From: Pseudomonas tructae
Lineage (GTDB): Bacteria; Pseudomonadota; Gammaproteobacteria; Pseudomonadales; Pseudomonadaceae
DNA: 64,000 nucleotides
Reading direction: 5' to 3'
NCBI RefSeq assembly: GCF_004214895.1
Contig: NZ_CP035952.1
Span: forward strand, 3,544,501 to 3,608,500
Shown here: positions 27,800 through 36,950 of the stretch, piece after piece
Layout of the letters: the number at the start of each line of letters is the position of its first letter
Position numbering within the stretch: position 1 is the first letter of the stretch
Notes under the pieces: generated by a model
The model's database searches: none
Told to the model about the DNA's origin: nothing
The model's input: only the letters and a program-made list of their open reading frames with translations
Program-made: the position numbers and the translations under genes

Positions 27800-28318
27800 A
27801 TGCCGGCTGAGCCATCCAGCCTCTGCGTCGCAGTCGGCAACCTCTACGTCGAACATAGCCCGTGGTTACGAGGCTGGTTACGCAAACGCATGGGCAATCA
27901 CAGCGACGCAGCTGACCTAGTCCAGGATACCTTCGTCAAAATCATCAAGGCCCGCAGTGCGCTGGAGATCCGTGAGCCCCGGGTCTACCTGACGACCGTG
28001 GCCAAGGGCCTGATGATTGACCTGTTTCGTCGTCGTTCACTGGAACAGGCCTACCTCGACACCCTGGCAAGCCTGCCCGCTGCGCAGGTTCCGAGTGCTG
28101 AAGCGCAAACCGTTCTGTTCCAGACCCTGGTTGAGCTGGATCGCCTGCTGGCCGGGCTTGGCGCCCGGGTACGCGAGGTGTTCATACTGTCGCAACTGGA
28201 CGGCAAGACCTACTCCCAGATTGCCGGCCAACTGGGCATTTCCCTGCGCTCGGTGAATAACCATATGGCCAAAGCCATGGAGCACATCTGCCTGCTGCAA
28301 TGGCAATCCTGCGAATGA
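27800..28318 (+). CDS. FecI-like ECF sigma factor
   Basis: An iron-starvation ECF sigma factor that directs RNA polymerase to the siderophore-receptor gene. The 172-residue protein has sigma region 2 (DAADLVQDTFVKII, YLTTVAKGLMIDLFRRR) and region 4 (GKTYSQIAGQLGISLRSVNNHMAKAM). It overlaps the anti-sigma gene by ATGA (28315-28318), and the TonB receptor follows. A Fur-like site precedes it. Confidence 0.92.
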   Translation: MPAEPSSLCVAVGNLYVEHSPWLRGWLRKRMGNHSDAADLVQDTFVKIIKARSALEIREPRVYLTTVAKGLMIDLFRRRSLEQAYLDTLASLPAAQVPSAEAQTVLFQTLVELDRLLAGLGARVREVFILSQLDGKTYSQIAGQLGISLRSVNNHMAKAMEHICLLQWQSCE

Positions 28319-29268
28319 GCCTGTCGCCCTCGCCGGCCCAGCGCAAGGCGGTGCGTGACGCAGCCCGTTGGTACGCGCAGTTGTCGTCGGACCAGGTCAG
28401 CGCCGAAGACCAGGCGCAGTGGCAATCCTGGCACGACAGCAACCCCTTGCATCAACAAGCCTGGCAGCGCATGCAGGCGATCAGCACCCCCCTTGCAGGC
28501 TTACCGCGCGAGTTGGCCGCTTCGACCCTGTTGCACGCCGGGCGAAGCCGGCGACAGGTGCTTTACGGCCTGGCGATGCTGCTGGGCGGTGGCACAGTGG
28601 TTTCGCTGGGCTGGCGTAGCAATATGCGTCTGGAACTGAGCGCAACCCATCGCACCGCGGTGGGTGAGCGTCGGGCCTTGACCCTGGCGGACGGCAGCCA
28701 AGTGCTGCTCGACACCGACAGCGCCCTGGACGTGCAATTCGATGCGCAACAACGGTTGCTGTTGCTGCGGCGCGGCCAGGTGCTGATAACCACCGCGACC
28801 GACGCCAGTGCCCGCCCCTTTGTGGTGGATACCCGCTTTGGCCGGGTACGTGCGCTGGGCACCCGCTTCATCGTCAGCGTCGATGAGCGGGGCAGCGAAA
28901 CGGCGGTGCTGGAAAAATCCGTGCAGGTGTCACTGGGCGCCGCCCAGCACCTGCGCCTGGATGCCGGTCAACGGGCGACGTTCGGCCCGGCGGGCATCGG
29001 TCCCGTACGCGCTAACGACGCCTCGGTCGGCGCCTGGCAGGACGGTAGCCTGATCGCGATCGAGCAGCCCCTGGGTGAGCTGGTCGCCCAATTGTCTCGC
29101 TACCGTCTGGGCTTGCTGTATTGCGATCCGGCCGTTGCAACAATGAAAATCTCCGGCGCCTTCCCGATCACCGACACCGACCTTGCCCTGGCGGCGCTGC
29201 AAAGCGCCTTTGCACTCAAGGTGCAACGTCGCAGCCGTTACTGGGTGACGGTGACCGCACGCCACTGA
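28315..29268 (+). CDS. FecR-like anti-sigma regulator
   Basis: FecR proteins span the inner membrane and pass the receptor's signal to the FecI sigma. The start at 28315 overlaps the sigma stop, giving 317 residues. It has an N-terminal DUF4880-type sigma-binding part (ARWYAQLSSDQ), a single membrane segment around residues 80-98, and a periplasmic FecR domain (TRFGRVRALGTRFIV). The C-terminus resembles the STN-contacting part (VATMKISGAFPITDTD). Confidence 0.9.
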   Translation: MSLSPSPAQRKAVRDAARWYAQLSSDQVSAEDQAQWQSWHDSNPLHQQAWQRMQAISTPLAGLPRELAASTLLHAGRSRRQVLYGLAMLLGGGTVVSLGWRSNMRLELSATHRTAVGERRALTLADGSQVLLDTDSALDVQFDAQQRLLLLRRGQVLITTATDASARPFVVDTRFGRVRALGTRFIVSVDERGSETAVLEKSVQVSLGAAQHLRLDAGQRATFGPAGIGPVRANDASVGAWQDGSLIAIEQPLGELVAQLSRYRLGLLYCDPAVATMKISGAFPITDTDLALAALQSAFALKVQRRSRYWVTVTARH

Positions 29269-29355
29269 AAAAAATTTCTCTGACGTTGCACTTTTCCCCT
29301 GGCCCGCTCGGCTCTCCCTTCCATCTGATCAACTGAATGTTTTGGGACGGGAAAC

Positions 29356-31857
29356 ATGAGCACCCTGCAGCGGACACACACGGCATCAGCCCTGACACTC
29401 TGTCTTTCACTGGCCACGGCGCTCGCCTGGCCCGGTGTCTCGCTGGCCGAGCAGATGAGCAGCAGTCAGGCCCGGGTCTACAGCATCGCCCCTGGCAGCT
29501 TGACCGAAACCCTGAGCCAGTTCGCCAGTGCCTCCAGGGTGGCGTTGTCGTTTGATGGCGCCAGCACCCAGATGCGTCGCTCGCCAGGGCTCAACGGCAG
29601 TTACACCGTCGACCAGGGTTTTGCCGTGCTCCTGGCCGGCAGCGGGCTGCACGCGGTGCGCCAGGCCAATGGCGTGTACCTGCTGATAGCAAGCCCGCAG
29701 CGCCAGGATTCGCTGGAGCTGGGCGCAACCACCATCCGCAGCCAGGGCCTGGAAGAAGGCGCCCACAGTTACACCGCCAACACCGCGACAGTCGGCAGCA
29801 AGGTGGCAACCTCCGTGCGTGAGGTACCGCATTCGGTCTCGGTCATTACCCGTCAGCGTATAGAGGATCAAAACCTCAACAACCTGACCGATGTCATGGC
29901 CAAGATGACCGGTGTCTCCCTGCAAAAAGGCGGGATCTCCCAGGCAGCCATGGGCAATGAAAGCAACTTCTTCTCGCGCGGCTTCGCGGTCTCCAACACC
30001 ACCCTCGACGGTGGTGCCCCCTTGACCTCCTCGATCGCCGGCTACGGCTCGCTGAGCCAGCTCGACATGGCCCAGTACGACCGTGTCGAGTTCCTGCGCG
30101 GTGTCGATGGCCTGTACTCAAGCACCGGCGATCCGGGCGGTACCATCAACCTGGTACGCAAGCGCGCTCTGGCGGACAAGCAGCTGTCGTTCTCCGCCTC
30201 GGCCGGCAGTTGGGACAACTACCGCAGCGAGCTGGACCTGACCGGCCCGTTGCTCGACAGCGGCGACATACGCGGTCGCCTGGGCATGGCGTACCAGGAC
30301 AGCAAGTCGTTCATGGACTACGTCGACACGCAGAACTCGCTCACCTACGGTTCGCTGGAGTTCGACCTCAACACCGACACCACCCTGACCCTGGGCGGCA
30401 GTTTCCAGGACAACGACGGCGTGCCGTACTACGCCGGCCTGCCGCGCTACACCAACGGCGACGATTTGAAGCTACCCCGGCATACCGCCTACACCGCCAA
30501 CTGGAATACCGTGCGCGAAACCACCACACAGCTGTACAGCAAGCTCGAGCACGCCTTCAACGCCGACTGGTCGCTGACCACCGACCTGACCTATGTCGAT
30601 ATCGATCGTGACTCCAAAGGGCTGTACTTCTTCGGCGGCGTCGATCCGCTCACCGGCACTGGTCCCGCCTGGCACCAGTACCCGAACAAAGGCGGTAGCG
30701 TACGCAAGACGCTCAACAGTTATGTCAAAGGCGGCTTCGATGCCTTTGACCGGCATCACGACCTGCTCCTGGGGCTCGACTACAGCCATACCGTCGGCAC
30801 CGTCATTCAGCGCACCGGGCTGATCCAGGGCATCCCCCTGGACCTCGACGGGCGCAACCCGCCGCAGGACCAGGGCAGTACCTTGAACAAGAAACAGGAC
30901 CTGCCCGAAATCCGCCGCTCGGCCTACGGCATGACCCGCCTGGCCCTGACCGAGGAGCTGAAGCTCATTCTCGGCGGCCGTCTTTCCGACTACAGCTACC
31001 AGAGCAAGCAAGACTTCTACGACGGTGTCACGCCATCATCGCGCCCCGATACCCAGCACAAGCGTGGCGTGTTCACCCCCTACACCGGGCTGACCTACGA
31101 CCTGAGCGAACGCTGGACGACCTACGCAAGCTATGCCGAGACCTTCACCCCACAAGCGGGCAATACCGACACCAATGGCGCGCAACTCGATCCGGCCACG
31201 TCGAAGAACTACGAGATCGGCCTCAAGGGCCAACTGTTCGATGGTCGGGTCAACACCTCGTTTGCGTTGTACCGCATTGAGCAAGAAGATACTGCCGTCT
31301 ACGACGACCTCGGTAGCGGCCCGGTGGGTAGCGAGGCGACCTGCTGCTACTTCAACGCCGGCCAAGTCGTCAGCAAGGGTTTTGACGCTGAAGTGAGCGG
31401 TGAAGTTGCCCAAGGCCTGCAACTGATGGCCGGCTACACCTACAACCGCCTCGAAGCCAAGGACGCCAACGAAGGCCGAAGCACCTTTGAAGGCATCACC
31501 CCCAAACACCTGCTCAAGGTCTGGGGCACGTACCAACTGCCAGGCGACCTGCAGGCCTGGAAGGTCGGCCTGGGGGCAACAACCCAGAGCGCCACCTCCA
31601 AGCAAGGCCAGGTCACGCCGTACAACCCCGACAGCGGCAAGTTCGATGGCGAACCGCTCGACTACAAGTTCCTGCAGTCGGGCTACACCCTGTGGAACGC
31701 CAGCCTTGAGTACCAGATCGACAAGAACTGGTCGACCACCCTCAATGCCAACAACCTCTTCGACAAGAAGTACTACTCGACCGTGGGCACCTCGGCGTAC
31801 AACAACTTCTATGGTGATCCGCGCAATCTCATGTTGACGGTGCGTAGCAAGTTTTGA
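29356..31857 (+). CDS. TonB-dependent ferric-siderophore receptor with signalling (STN) domain
   Basis: An outer-membrane transducer of 833 residues. After a signal peptide (to about residue 31) comes an STN signalling domain (about 45-110, GSLTETLSQFASASRV), then the TonB box region and plug (VREVPHSVSVITRQRIEDQ and SFFSRGF-type motifs), then a 22-strand barrel ending in the required terminal Phe (VRSKF). With FecI/FecR upstream, siderophore binding should switch on its own transcription. The siderophore is not known; FpvA/FoxA/FiuA-like xenosiderophore receptors are the closest type by eye. Confidence 0.92.
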   Translation: MSTLQRTHTASALTLCLSLATALAWPGVSLAEQMSSSQARVYSIAPGSLTETLSQFASASRVALSFDGASTQMRRSPGLNGSYTVDQGFAVLLAGSGLHAVRQANGVYLLIASPQRQDSLELGATTIRSQGLEEGAHSYTANTATVGSKVATSVREVPHSVSVITRQRIEDQNLNNLTDVMAKMTGVSLQKGGISQAAMGNESNFFSRGFAVSNTTLDGGAPLTSSIAGYGSLSQLDMAQYDRVEFLRGVDGLYSSTGDPGGTINLVRKRALADKQLSFSASAGSWDNYRSELDLTGPLLDSGDIRGRLGMAYQDSKSFMDYVDTQNSLTYGSLEFDLNTDTTLTLGGSFQDNDGVPYYAGLPRYTNGDDLKLPRHTAYTANWNTVRETTTQLYSKLEHAFNADWSLTTDLTYVDIDRDSKGLYFFGGVDPLTGTGPAWHQYPNKGGSVRKTLNSYVKGGFDAFDRHHDLLLGLDYSHTVGTVIQRTGLIQGIPLDLDGRNPPQDQGSTLNKKQDLPEIRRSAYGMTRLALTEELKLILGGRLSDYSYQSKQDFYDGVTPSSRPDTQHKRGVFTPYTGLTYDLSERWTTYASYAETFTPQAGNTDTNGAQLDPATSKNYEIGLKGQLFDGRVNTSFALYRIEQEDTAVYDDLGSGPVGSEATCCYFNAGQVVSKGFDAEVSGEVAQGLQLMAGYTYNRLEAKDANEGRSTFEGITPKHLLKVWGTYQLPGDLQAWKVGLGATTQSATSKQGQVTPYNPDSGKFDGEPLDYKFLQSGYTLWNASLEYQIDKNWSTTLNANNLFDKKYYSTVGTSAYNNFYGDPRNLMLTVRSKF

Positions 31858-31950
31858 AGCTTGTCACCTGCGCACGATGCGCCAAGCTCTGTACGAAAGT
31901 AATGCTGTGAACACCCAAAAGCCAATGTGCTCTGGGTGTTCACGCAGAAC

Positions 31951-32355
31951 CTATGGAGCGGCGGGCGTGTCGACGCGCTCGCCGGTCTGCATATCCACAA
32001 TCTTGAAGTCCCACCAGTCCTCACTCGGCACATACTTCATGCCGTACTCGCGTCCGGCAACCAGATTAACGTCACGAAACATCGGCCGGGAGGCTCGGGT
32101 GCCCATCCACTTCTTGACTTCCAAGCGATGGGGGCCAGCGGTCAATCGATACGCTGTTCTTTGTGTGTAAAGCACATACAACGTATCTTCCCCATCCACG
32201 CTGGCAATGGTGAAGGTTTTTTCGATGGCCTCAATGCCGGCGGTTGCGGAGTTCGGCAGCCCTTCTGCGCCCTTCTGCGTATAGGACTTACATCCAGCGG
32301 CGACAGCAAGCAGCAACGCCACACCGCACATTCGAAGACCGTGCATCAACTGCAT
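31951..32355 (-). CDS. Predicted lipoprotein, unknown function
   Basis: A 134-residue protein starting MQLMHGLRM, with a lipobox in LLAVAAGC. The mature part is predicted to be beta-rich (TLYVLYTQRTAYRLTAGPHRL) with a VNLVAGREYGMKYVP segment, like small DUF-type envelope lipoproteins. It is convergent with the receptor gene. Confidence 0.68.
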   Translation of the reverse strand: MQLMHGLRMCGVALLLAVAAGCKSYTQKGAEGLPNSATAGIEAIEKTFTIASVDGEDTLYVLYTQRTAYRLTAGPHRLEVKKWMGTRASRPMFRDVNLVAGREYGMKYVPSEDWWDFKIVDMQTGERVDTPAAP

Positions 32356-32507
32356 ACCCTGCCTCTGCTTCCCTGTAGAAGATCCGGCCATTCAACCTCA
32401 AAAGGCATCAAATTGCCACTAGTGCGCACCAGACGACGAAGCACAGCGCAGGCGTTCAATTACTGATGAGCCTGCGAAAAGACCTAGCTCGGCGGTGCTG
32501 CCCACAT

Positions 32508-33068
32508 TCAAATACTGCCCATCAGCTCAGCCACTTCGAAAATGCGCGCGTAGTCCATTGCCAAGTTACTTAAAGACATCGCATGCACATCTTCTGCGGA
32601 CCAGAGCCGGCCAGCCAAGTCTTTCTGGTCGAAGGTGTAGCACGCATCTGACGCAACGATCACGGCAAAGCCCAGATTCCCTCCAGATCGCGCCGTTGCC
32701 TCAACCGAGTTGTTGGTGATGACCCCGGCAATCACCAGTTGCCGAATCGACCGAGCGTGAAGCCATCTTTCCAAACCCGTAGCCGTAAATGCATCAGGAA
32801 CGTTTTTCTCAACCACATGCTCATGCGAGAGCGGGTGCAAAGCCTCCTGAAACTCGCATCCAGGCTGCCCGGGCCAAAACACAGACTCCGGGGATCGAGA
32901 AATATGCCGAACGTGGATGACGGGGCGACGTGACGCTCGCCAAGCGTGCAGTAACTGCTGTATGCGCAACTCGGCATCTGGATTGTTGCGCCGCCCAAGC
33001 TTGGGATGGTTCATGCCCTGCTGCATGTCAATTACCACCAGTGCAGCGTTGGCTTGCAAAAGTTCCAT
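32508..33068 (-). CDS. Isochorismatase-like hydrolase with Ser in place of the catalytic Cys
   Basis: A 186-residue isochorismatase-fold protein, started at MELLQAN (33068), preceded by AAGGAC. Asp of the catalytic triad is in VVIDMQ and Lys in VEKNVPDAF. The third position, normally Cys in TxxCVExTxR, is Ser here (ITNNSVEATAR). It may be a hydrolase with Ser as nucleophile, or act on a substrate that does not need the Cys (as in isochorismatase itself). The substrate is unknown. Confidence 0.8.
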   Translation of the reverse strand: MELLQANAALVVIDMQQGMNHPKLGRRNNPDAELRIQQLLHAWRASRRPVIHVRHISRSPESVFWPGQPGCEFQEALHPLSHEHVVEKNVPDAFTATGLERWLHARSIRQLVIAGVITNNSVEATARSGGNLGFAVIVASDACYTFDQKDLAGRLWSAEDVHAMSLSNLAMDYARIFEVAELMGSI

Positions 33069-33211
33069 GGCACGTCCTTGCGACATCAATGGAGACGGAA
33101 CACGTGTACATCGTTTTTGATCAGGTGTCATGATCTGGATGCAAAAAGCCCGGCACGGGGCGTACAAATCCTGAGTCATAATGCAAGCACAGACCAAAGC
33201 AAGGCACCCGC

Positions 33212-33388
33212 ATGAAACCCGCAGTACGCCCCGCAACCATCGAAGACGCCCAGGCATCGCGACACTCGAGCTGGATCAAATTGCTGGGGGCAAAGGTGGT
33301 GGCAAGCATCGACTGCCTTTACTCGGCTACCGAGGTGATCATGCTGGCTGACATGAGCGGCGGCATCTCAGGCTCGACATCACATTAA
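33212..33388 (+). pseudogene. Possible truncated GNAT acetyltransferase remnant (58 aa)
   Basis: The frame from ATG 33212 begins MKPAVRPATIEDAQ, a typical opening of GNAT acetyltransferases. After 14 codons the resemblance fades, and the frame stops at 58 codons without an acetyl-CoA loop. It may be a broken gene whose middle was lost, or a chance frame. Confidence 0.35.
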
Positions 33389-33404
33389 GCGTTGCCCGCT
33401 GAAG

Positions 33405-33602
33405 CTATTGCTCGGGGCCATCAGGCAAACTGTAGAACTTCCAAACGATCAGGACAGCTGCAATAAAAAAAGCGGCGAGCCCAAACGGAGCGTAGTCGGG
33501 ATTGCCCAGCAGTCTCTCGCTCTTGACCAAGCCGGCACCTGCAAACAGAAAAACCAGTGCCAGTCTCAAGCGCCAGGACTTCAGCCTCTCTGAGGCTCTC
33601 AT
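33405..33602 (-). CDS. Small two-helix membrane protein
   Basis: A 65-residue protein with two hydrophobic segments (about 12-24 and 39-54) and a basic start (MRASERLKSWRLRL). No family is recognised. It is the last credible host gene before the att region. Confidence 0.55.
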   Translation of the reverse strand: MRASERLKSWRLRLALVFLFAGAGLVKSERLLGNPDYAPFGLAAFFIAAVLIVWKFYSLPDGPEQ

Positions 33603-33989
33603 CAGCGCTCACTCCTTATAAGTCGCACGCCTATTACCCTCGTCAACGAATCTCGCCACCCCGGCGAGAGGCGGCGCCTTGATCCTCCACGAATCAGCGC
33701 ATGCGTCACAATGGTGGCGCCGGCAATTTAGCAGCTGTCCGCCGCTTCCGATACTTTCGAGCCTTGAAATCACAGGTGGCACCACTGTCAAGTCAGCCAA
33801 CGCTGAAAAACAAGCCTTTGCTCGCCCTTGGCGCAGTAGAAACCACCTTATGGGGCTTAGTAGTCGGCGAACCGGTAAGCCCTGTTAAAGCCCTCTATGC
33901 CGCAACTTAATAATCGAAGAAAACACCCTACTCGGTCAGAGTCTCGCCAACCTCGAATGCGGAAACGGCGCTCGAATATGCGGAAACAA
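33603..33989. other. Stretch without a supported gene before the first att repeat
   Basis: Several open frames shorter than 70 codons overlap each other on both strands and show no family features, so I support no gene here. Confidence 0.4.
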
Positions 33990-34097
33990 TTGGCTTTTCC
34001 GACCCACAAAGAAAACCCCGCAGACGTTAATCTGCGGGGTTTTCAATAATGGAGGCCGAGGTCGGAATCGAACCGGCGTAGACGGATTTGCAATCCG
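33990..34097 (-). repeat. Left att repeat: tRNA-Cys terminator plus 3' half of tRNA-Cys
   Basis: This repeat is shared with 37305-37414. On the minus strand it holds 48 bases of the tRNA-Cys(GCA) 3' part (34097-34050), from the anticodon arm through the T-arm and CCA, then the tRNA terminator hairpin (CCCCGCAGA, loop, TCTGCGGGG). The 5' half of the tRNA is missing, and the sequence beyond 34097 is unrelated. That is what remains when an integrase inserts into a tRNA 3' end and displaces the old end. It marks the left boundary of element 1 and of the whole tandem array. Confidence 0.88.
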
Positions 34098-34389
34098 AAG
34101 AGCATTTCCTTTTATATAAACCACTTATATAAAATGCATTTCCGCAAACTTCGTGAATCACGCCCTCTGAAGCCCTTTGGAATCAAGCCCCTATTATTCA
34201 GTTTCGGAATTGATTTTCGCCCTTCCTCCGGCGTTCTGCCGAACTGCCATCAGCCCTTGCTGGCATCCTCCACCCACCAGATCACAACACTGACCCTCAT
34301 TGAGCCCGCGCAGAACCGAGCAGCCATAGCCATGTCGGTCAGCGCAGCAGAACGCCCATCTGTATAGGTGATCATCCAGCCCACAAAGA

Positions 34390-36186
34390 CTATGTGCCGA
34401 TAAATTTCTTCCATGCTCCCCAGCCGCCCACCAACGGGTCAGGCTTCCTCATGAGGAAATTGAACTGATCAGCAGTCGTCGACGCGGGATAAAAGAGCTG
34501 AAATGTGGTTTGTGCAAAACTCAGGGATACCGGATCACGATACTTGCTCGTCTTCAGCACTCCAGGCCCGTATGTACCTGACTGAACCACAGCGGCAGAT
34601 TCACCCTCTGGAAGATCACTGATCGCGGTTGCGAACGTGTAGCCCTGAAGCGCACTGCTGCGCCATTCAAAATCGTTCCCCGGTACGCCCAGATCATTGC
34701 CCTCGAAGACGTTCGTTTCGGGGACAAGAATATGCGTCCCAAGCACGCGAATAGAGGAGGTCGTTCGTCCGGTGAGATTCCGAGTCGTAATGCCCTGGAT
34801 GGAAACATGGTCCGATGCCCCATCCACAAAGTAGATCGGCACGCCAAAAGATCCATCAGCCTTGCCGCAGTCGATGAATGTCTCACCAGGTCCGATGTAC
34901 ACATGACTCGCCGTCGACATCTGTATTGCGTAACCATCGCCGACGTCATTGCCTCGGCCTACCCGCGTATAATTGTTGTGAACGGTTTCAAAGTTGTAGA
35001 CGCCGCCGTTGACGGCCAGCGCAACGAATAGTCCGGAGTCGATATCAGTGTATTCGTTGCCCTTATGCTTGACGCCGTGCGCGCCAACAATGACGCCGAC
35101 GCGTCGGCAGTTATAGCCGCGATTGTCCGAGAACTCGAAGTCCAGTGCGGGAGTTGCAGGGCCGGCCGACAGGTTGGCAACGCTTGCACCAAAAAGTCCG
35201 CCTGTATTCGCACAGTTTCTGAATGAGTTTCGCCATGCCCGAATGTTGCCACTAGGTACCGTGAAGAACCAACCTCCCATCCCCAAATGGTTCGCGTTGT
35301 AGCAAACGACGCCGGAGGTGCCGCCGACGTTATCGAAGTCATTCTCGTACACGTAAATATCGCGTGTAGCCTCGAACGGCATCATCGGCTCCACGTCGAC
35401 AGCGCCTGGCATATTCGAGCGGGTACAATTTCGCACCGTGTTCCGGGCGAAGTGCATGACACGACCGTCGACAACGCTCATCGCCTGACGGTTGTCGTTG
35501 TTGACCCCGTCGATTGTGTTGCCAATGACGTGGCAATCGTAATTGTGCCGCTCGGTAACCCCGCTCTCGCTACCGGAGCCAAAGAACACGGCATCGCCAC
35601 GGAATCCAATCAGGTGGCAATTCAGAAGCCTGAAGCGCCGTGCTCCACTCACTGAAACCAGGTGTGCATGCTCCAAGAACCCCTCTTCAACCACTTGCCC
35701 TTTGAGAGCGAGATTCGTGACGACCACATCATTGATCGTTTTCGATACTGATAGCGAGTCAATGTGAATCAACCCAATCTGATCTGTGGCGTCACCGTTG
35801 GGCAGTAGCCAAGAAGGGGGTAGCACTTGCACAAGCTCGGACACTGGGCCCGCGCCTGACAGGATGATGCTATTGCACCGTGGAAACACAGGGTGGCACA
35901 GGTAAGACCCTGGAGGGATGAAGATGTGTTTCGCAGAATCCATTGCAGCTTGAAGAGCCGCAGCATTCTGCTCGGCAGAGTTTGTCGTCGCCAGGCCGAA
36001 ATCGCTCGCATCGACACTCTGACCAAGGTAGGTCAGAAGATTCCCGTTCCGGTGCCCTGCCAGCTTCGGGTCATCGGTGATGTATTCACTATCAGTTGTA
36101 GGGACGGTCAATTTTTCTTCTCCATGAAATACAAAAACCACTCCAGGTACGGGTGCTGCGGAGTACGCTGCATGTTCCGCTAGCAT
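34390..36186 (-). CDS. Beta-helix tailspike / capsule depolymerase-like protein of element 1
   Basis: A 598-residue protein with features of phage tailspikes: a short N-terminal virion-anchor part, then many coils rich in Asn/Gly/Val with the pattern of a right-handed parallel beta-helix (CHVIGNTIDGV, IRAWRNSFRNCANTGG, FEFSDNRGYNC). The C-terminal knob-like ending (GGWGAWKKF) is often seen in tail fibres. Such proteins bind and often cut surface polysaccharides. It is the only intact gene of element 1 and sits just inside its left att repeat, as the fibre gene does in element 2. Confidence 0.78.
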   Translation of the reverse strand: MLAEHAAYSAAPVPGVVFVFHGEEKLTVPTTDSEYITDDPKLAGHRNGNLLTYLGQSVDASDFGLATTNSAEQNAAALQAAMDSAKHIFIPPGSYLCHPVFPRCNSIILSGAGPVSELVQVLPPSWLLPNGDATDQIGLIHIDSLSVSKTINDVVVTNLALKGQVVEEGFLEHAHLVSVSGARRFRLLNCHLIGFRGDAVFFGSGSESGVTERHNYDCHVIGNTIDGVNNDNRQAMSVVDGRVMHFARNTVRNCTRSNMPGAVDVEPMMPFEATRDIYVYENDFDNVGGTSGVVCYNANHLGMGGWFFTVPSGNIRAWRNSFRNCANTGGLFGASVANLSAGPATPALDFEFSDNRGYNCRRVGVIVGAHGVKHKGNEYTDIDSGLFVALAVNGGVYNFETVHNNYTRVGRGNDVGDGYAIQMSTASHVYIGPGETFIDCGKADGSFGVPIYFVDGASDHVSIQGITTRNLTGRTTSSIRVLGTHILVPETNVFEGNDLGVPGNDFEWRSSALQGYTFATAISDLPEGESAAVVQSGTYGPGVLKTSKYRDPVSLSFAQTTFQLFYPASTTADQFNFLMRKPDPLVGGWGAWKKFIGT

Positions 36187-36473
36187 GGAGCTGATCTCCA
36201 GTTGTACTAGTGTGTCGATTTATTGGGCCGAGCCGCGTCCGGCCCACCAAACCACACTAAATGGTATCTAAATTTGCATTGCACTGGCCTCTCCTCTCTT
36301 CCGTAATTTAATTGCACCGCACTGTCCACAACGAATCGAGCCTGGCCGTGTACGACTGGCTCATCATGTCCCACCTCGCTCCCCAGTCCGGAGCCAATGG
36401 CACGCTGGCGGCCCGCATCGTCCCCTTCCCATTTACCATTGATATCGTCCATGACCTGGATCAGGCGGTCGCT
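36187..36473. other. Deletion junction zone between tailspike and lysis remnants
   Basis: An 81-codon minus-strand frame (36452-36207) starts MDDINGKWEGDD but shows no family features and has an odd composition. In element 2 the equivalent interval holds the whole virion-gene block. I read this short zone as the scar of a large internal deletion in element 1. Confidence 0.45.
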
Positions 36474-36703
36474 CTACCGGCACGCGGCGACGGCGGCCTC
36501 AAGCCGTTTTTCGTACCCGATGTGCTGCCGGCGCTCGGCGGCCAGGCCGCTCAGATTCTCATGGGCGGTCTGCAACTCGCTATCTTGTCCTGCTCATCAT
36601 CCAGAAGAAGCCGGAAGTGGCCGGTGGCGATCCAGACACCGGCAAGCATACCCAGCAGGATCAACAGGCCGGCGCCGCTGAGGCACAGCGCCCAGGCGCT
36701 CAT
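36474..36703 (-). pseudogene. Rz-like spanin gene, frameshifted (element 1)
   Basis: The frame opens with ATG 36703, overlapping the stop of the GH19 remnant by ATGA. It encodes a membrane anchor (LSGAGLLILLGMLAGVWIAT) followed by DEQDKIA. One base appears to be lost around 36579-36581. In the next frame the sequence continues as a typical spanin coiled part (ELQTAHENLSGLAAERRQH) to a stop at 36474. Restoring the base gives about 76 residues. Confidence 0.7.
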
Positions 36704-36950
36704 GGCAGCACCCGCAGCGCAAGGTCGTAGAACACTTTCCGCTCGGCTGCGCCGGCAGGGATGCGGCCCGGCTGCCCAGTGTTGATGATGCTGCCGATAT
36801 CCTGAATCTTCCCGGCGTCGGCCAGCTCGTTCAGGCCGCGGGACTTCCACCACTAGCCCGCCGACTGTGCCGCATACTCTGCTTGCTCCAGCAACTCGGT
36901 CTCATCCAGTAACGTCTGCCCATGGCTTCGGCGGCGGCCCAGTACCGGGA
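36700..36950 (-). pseudogene. GH19-type endolysin, C-terminal remnant with stop codon (element 1)
   Basis: The minus strand encodes the end of a phage GH19 (chitinase-like) lysozyme: ETELLEQAEYAAQSAG, then a TAG (36855-36853) where a Trp is expected, then WWKSRGLNELADAG and RVLP before the stop at 36700-36702. Upstream of AMG the frame shifts and the similarity is lost near 36950. The catalytic part is gone. Confidence 0.65.

Noticed and set aside
33609..33910. Three overlapping small frames before the first att repeat.
   Set aside because: They overlap each other on both strands, lack family features and clear ribosome sites.
33936..34124. A 62-codon minus-strand frame and a similar one at 37214-37465, sharing the peptide NPSTPVRFRPRPPLLK.
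   Set aside because: Both are translations of the tRNA-Cys 3' half and its terminator; the likeness comes from the att repeat and not from a protein family.
36312..36785. 157-codon plus-strand frame in element 1.
   Set aside because: It is the reverse of the spanin and endolysin remnants, which have clear family features on the minus strand.
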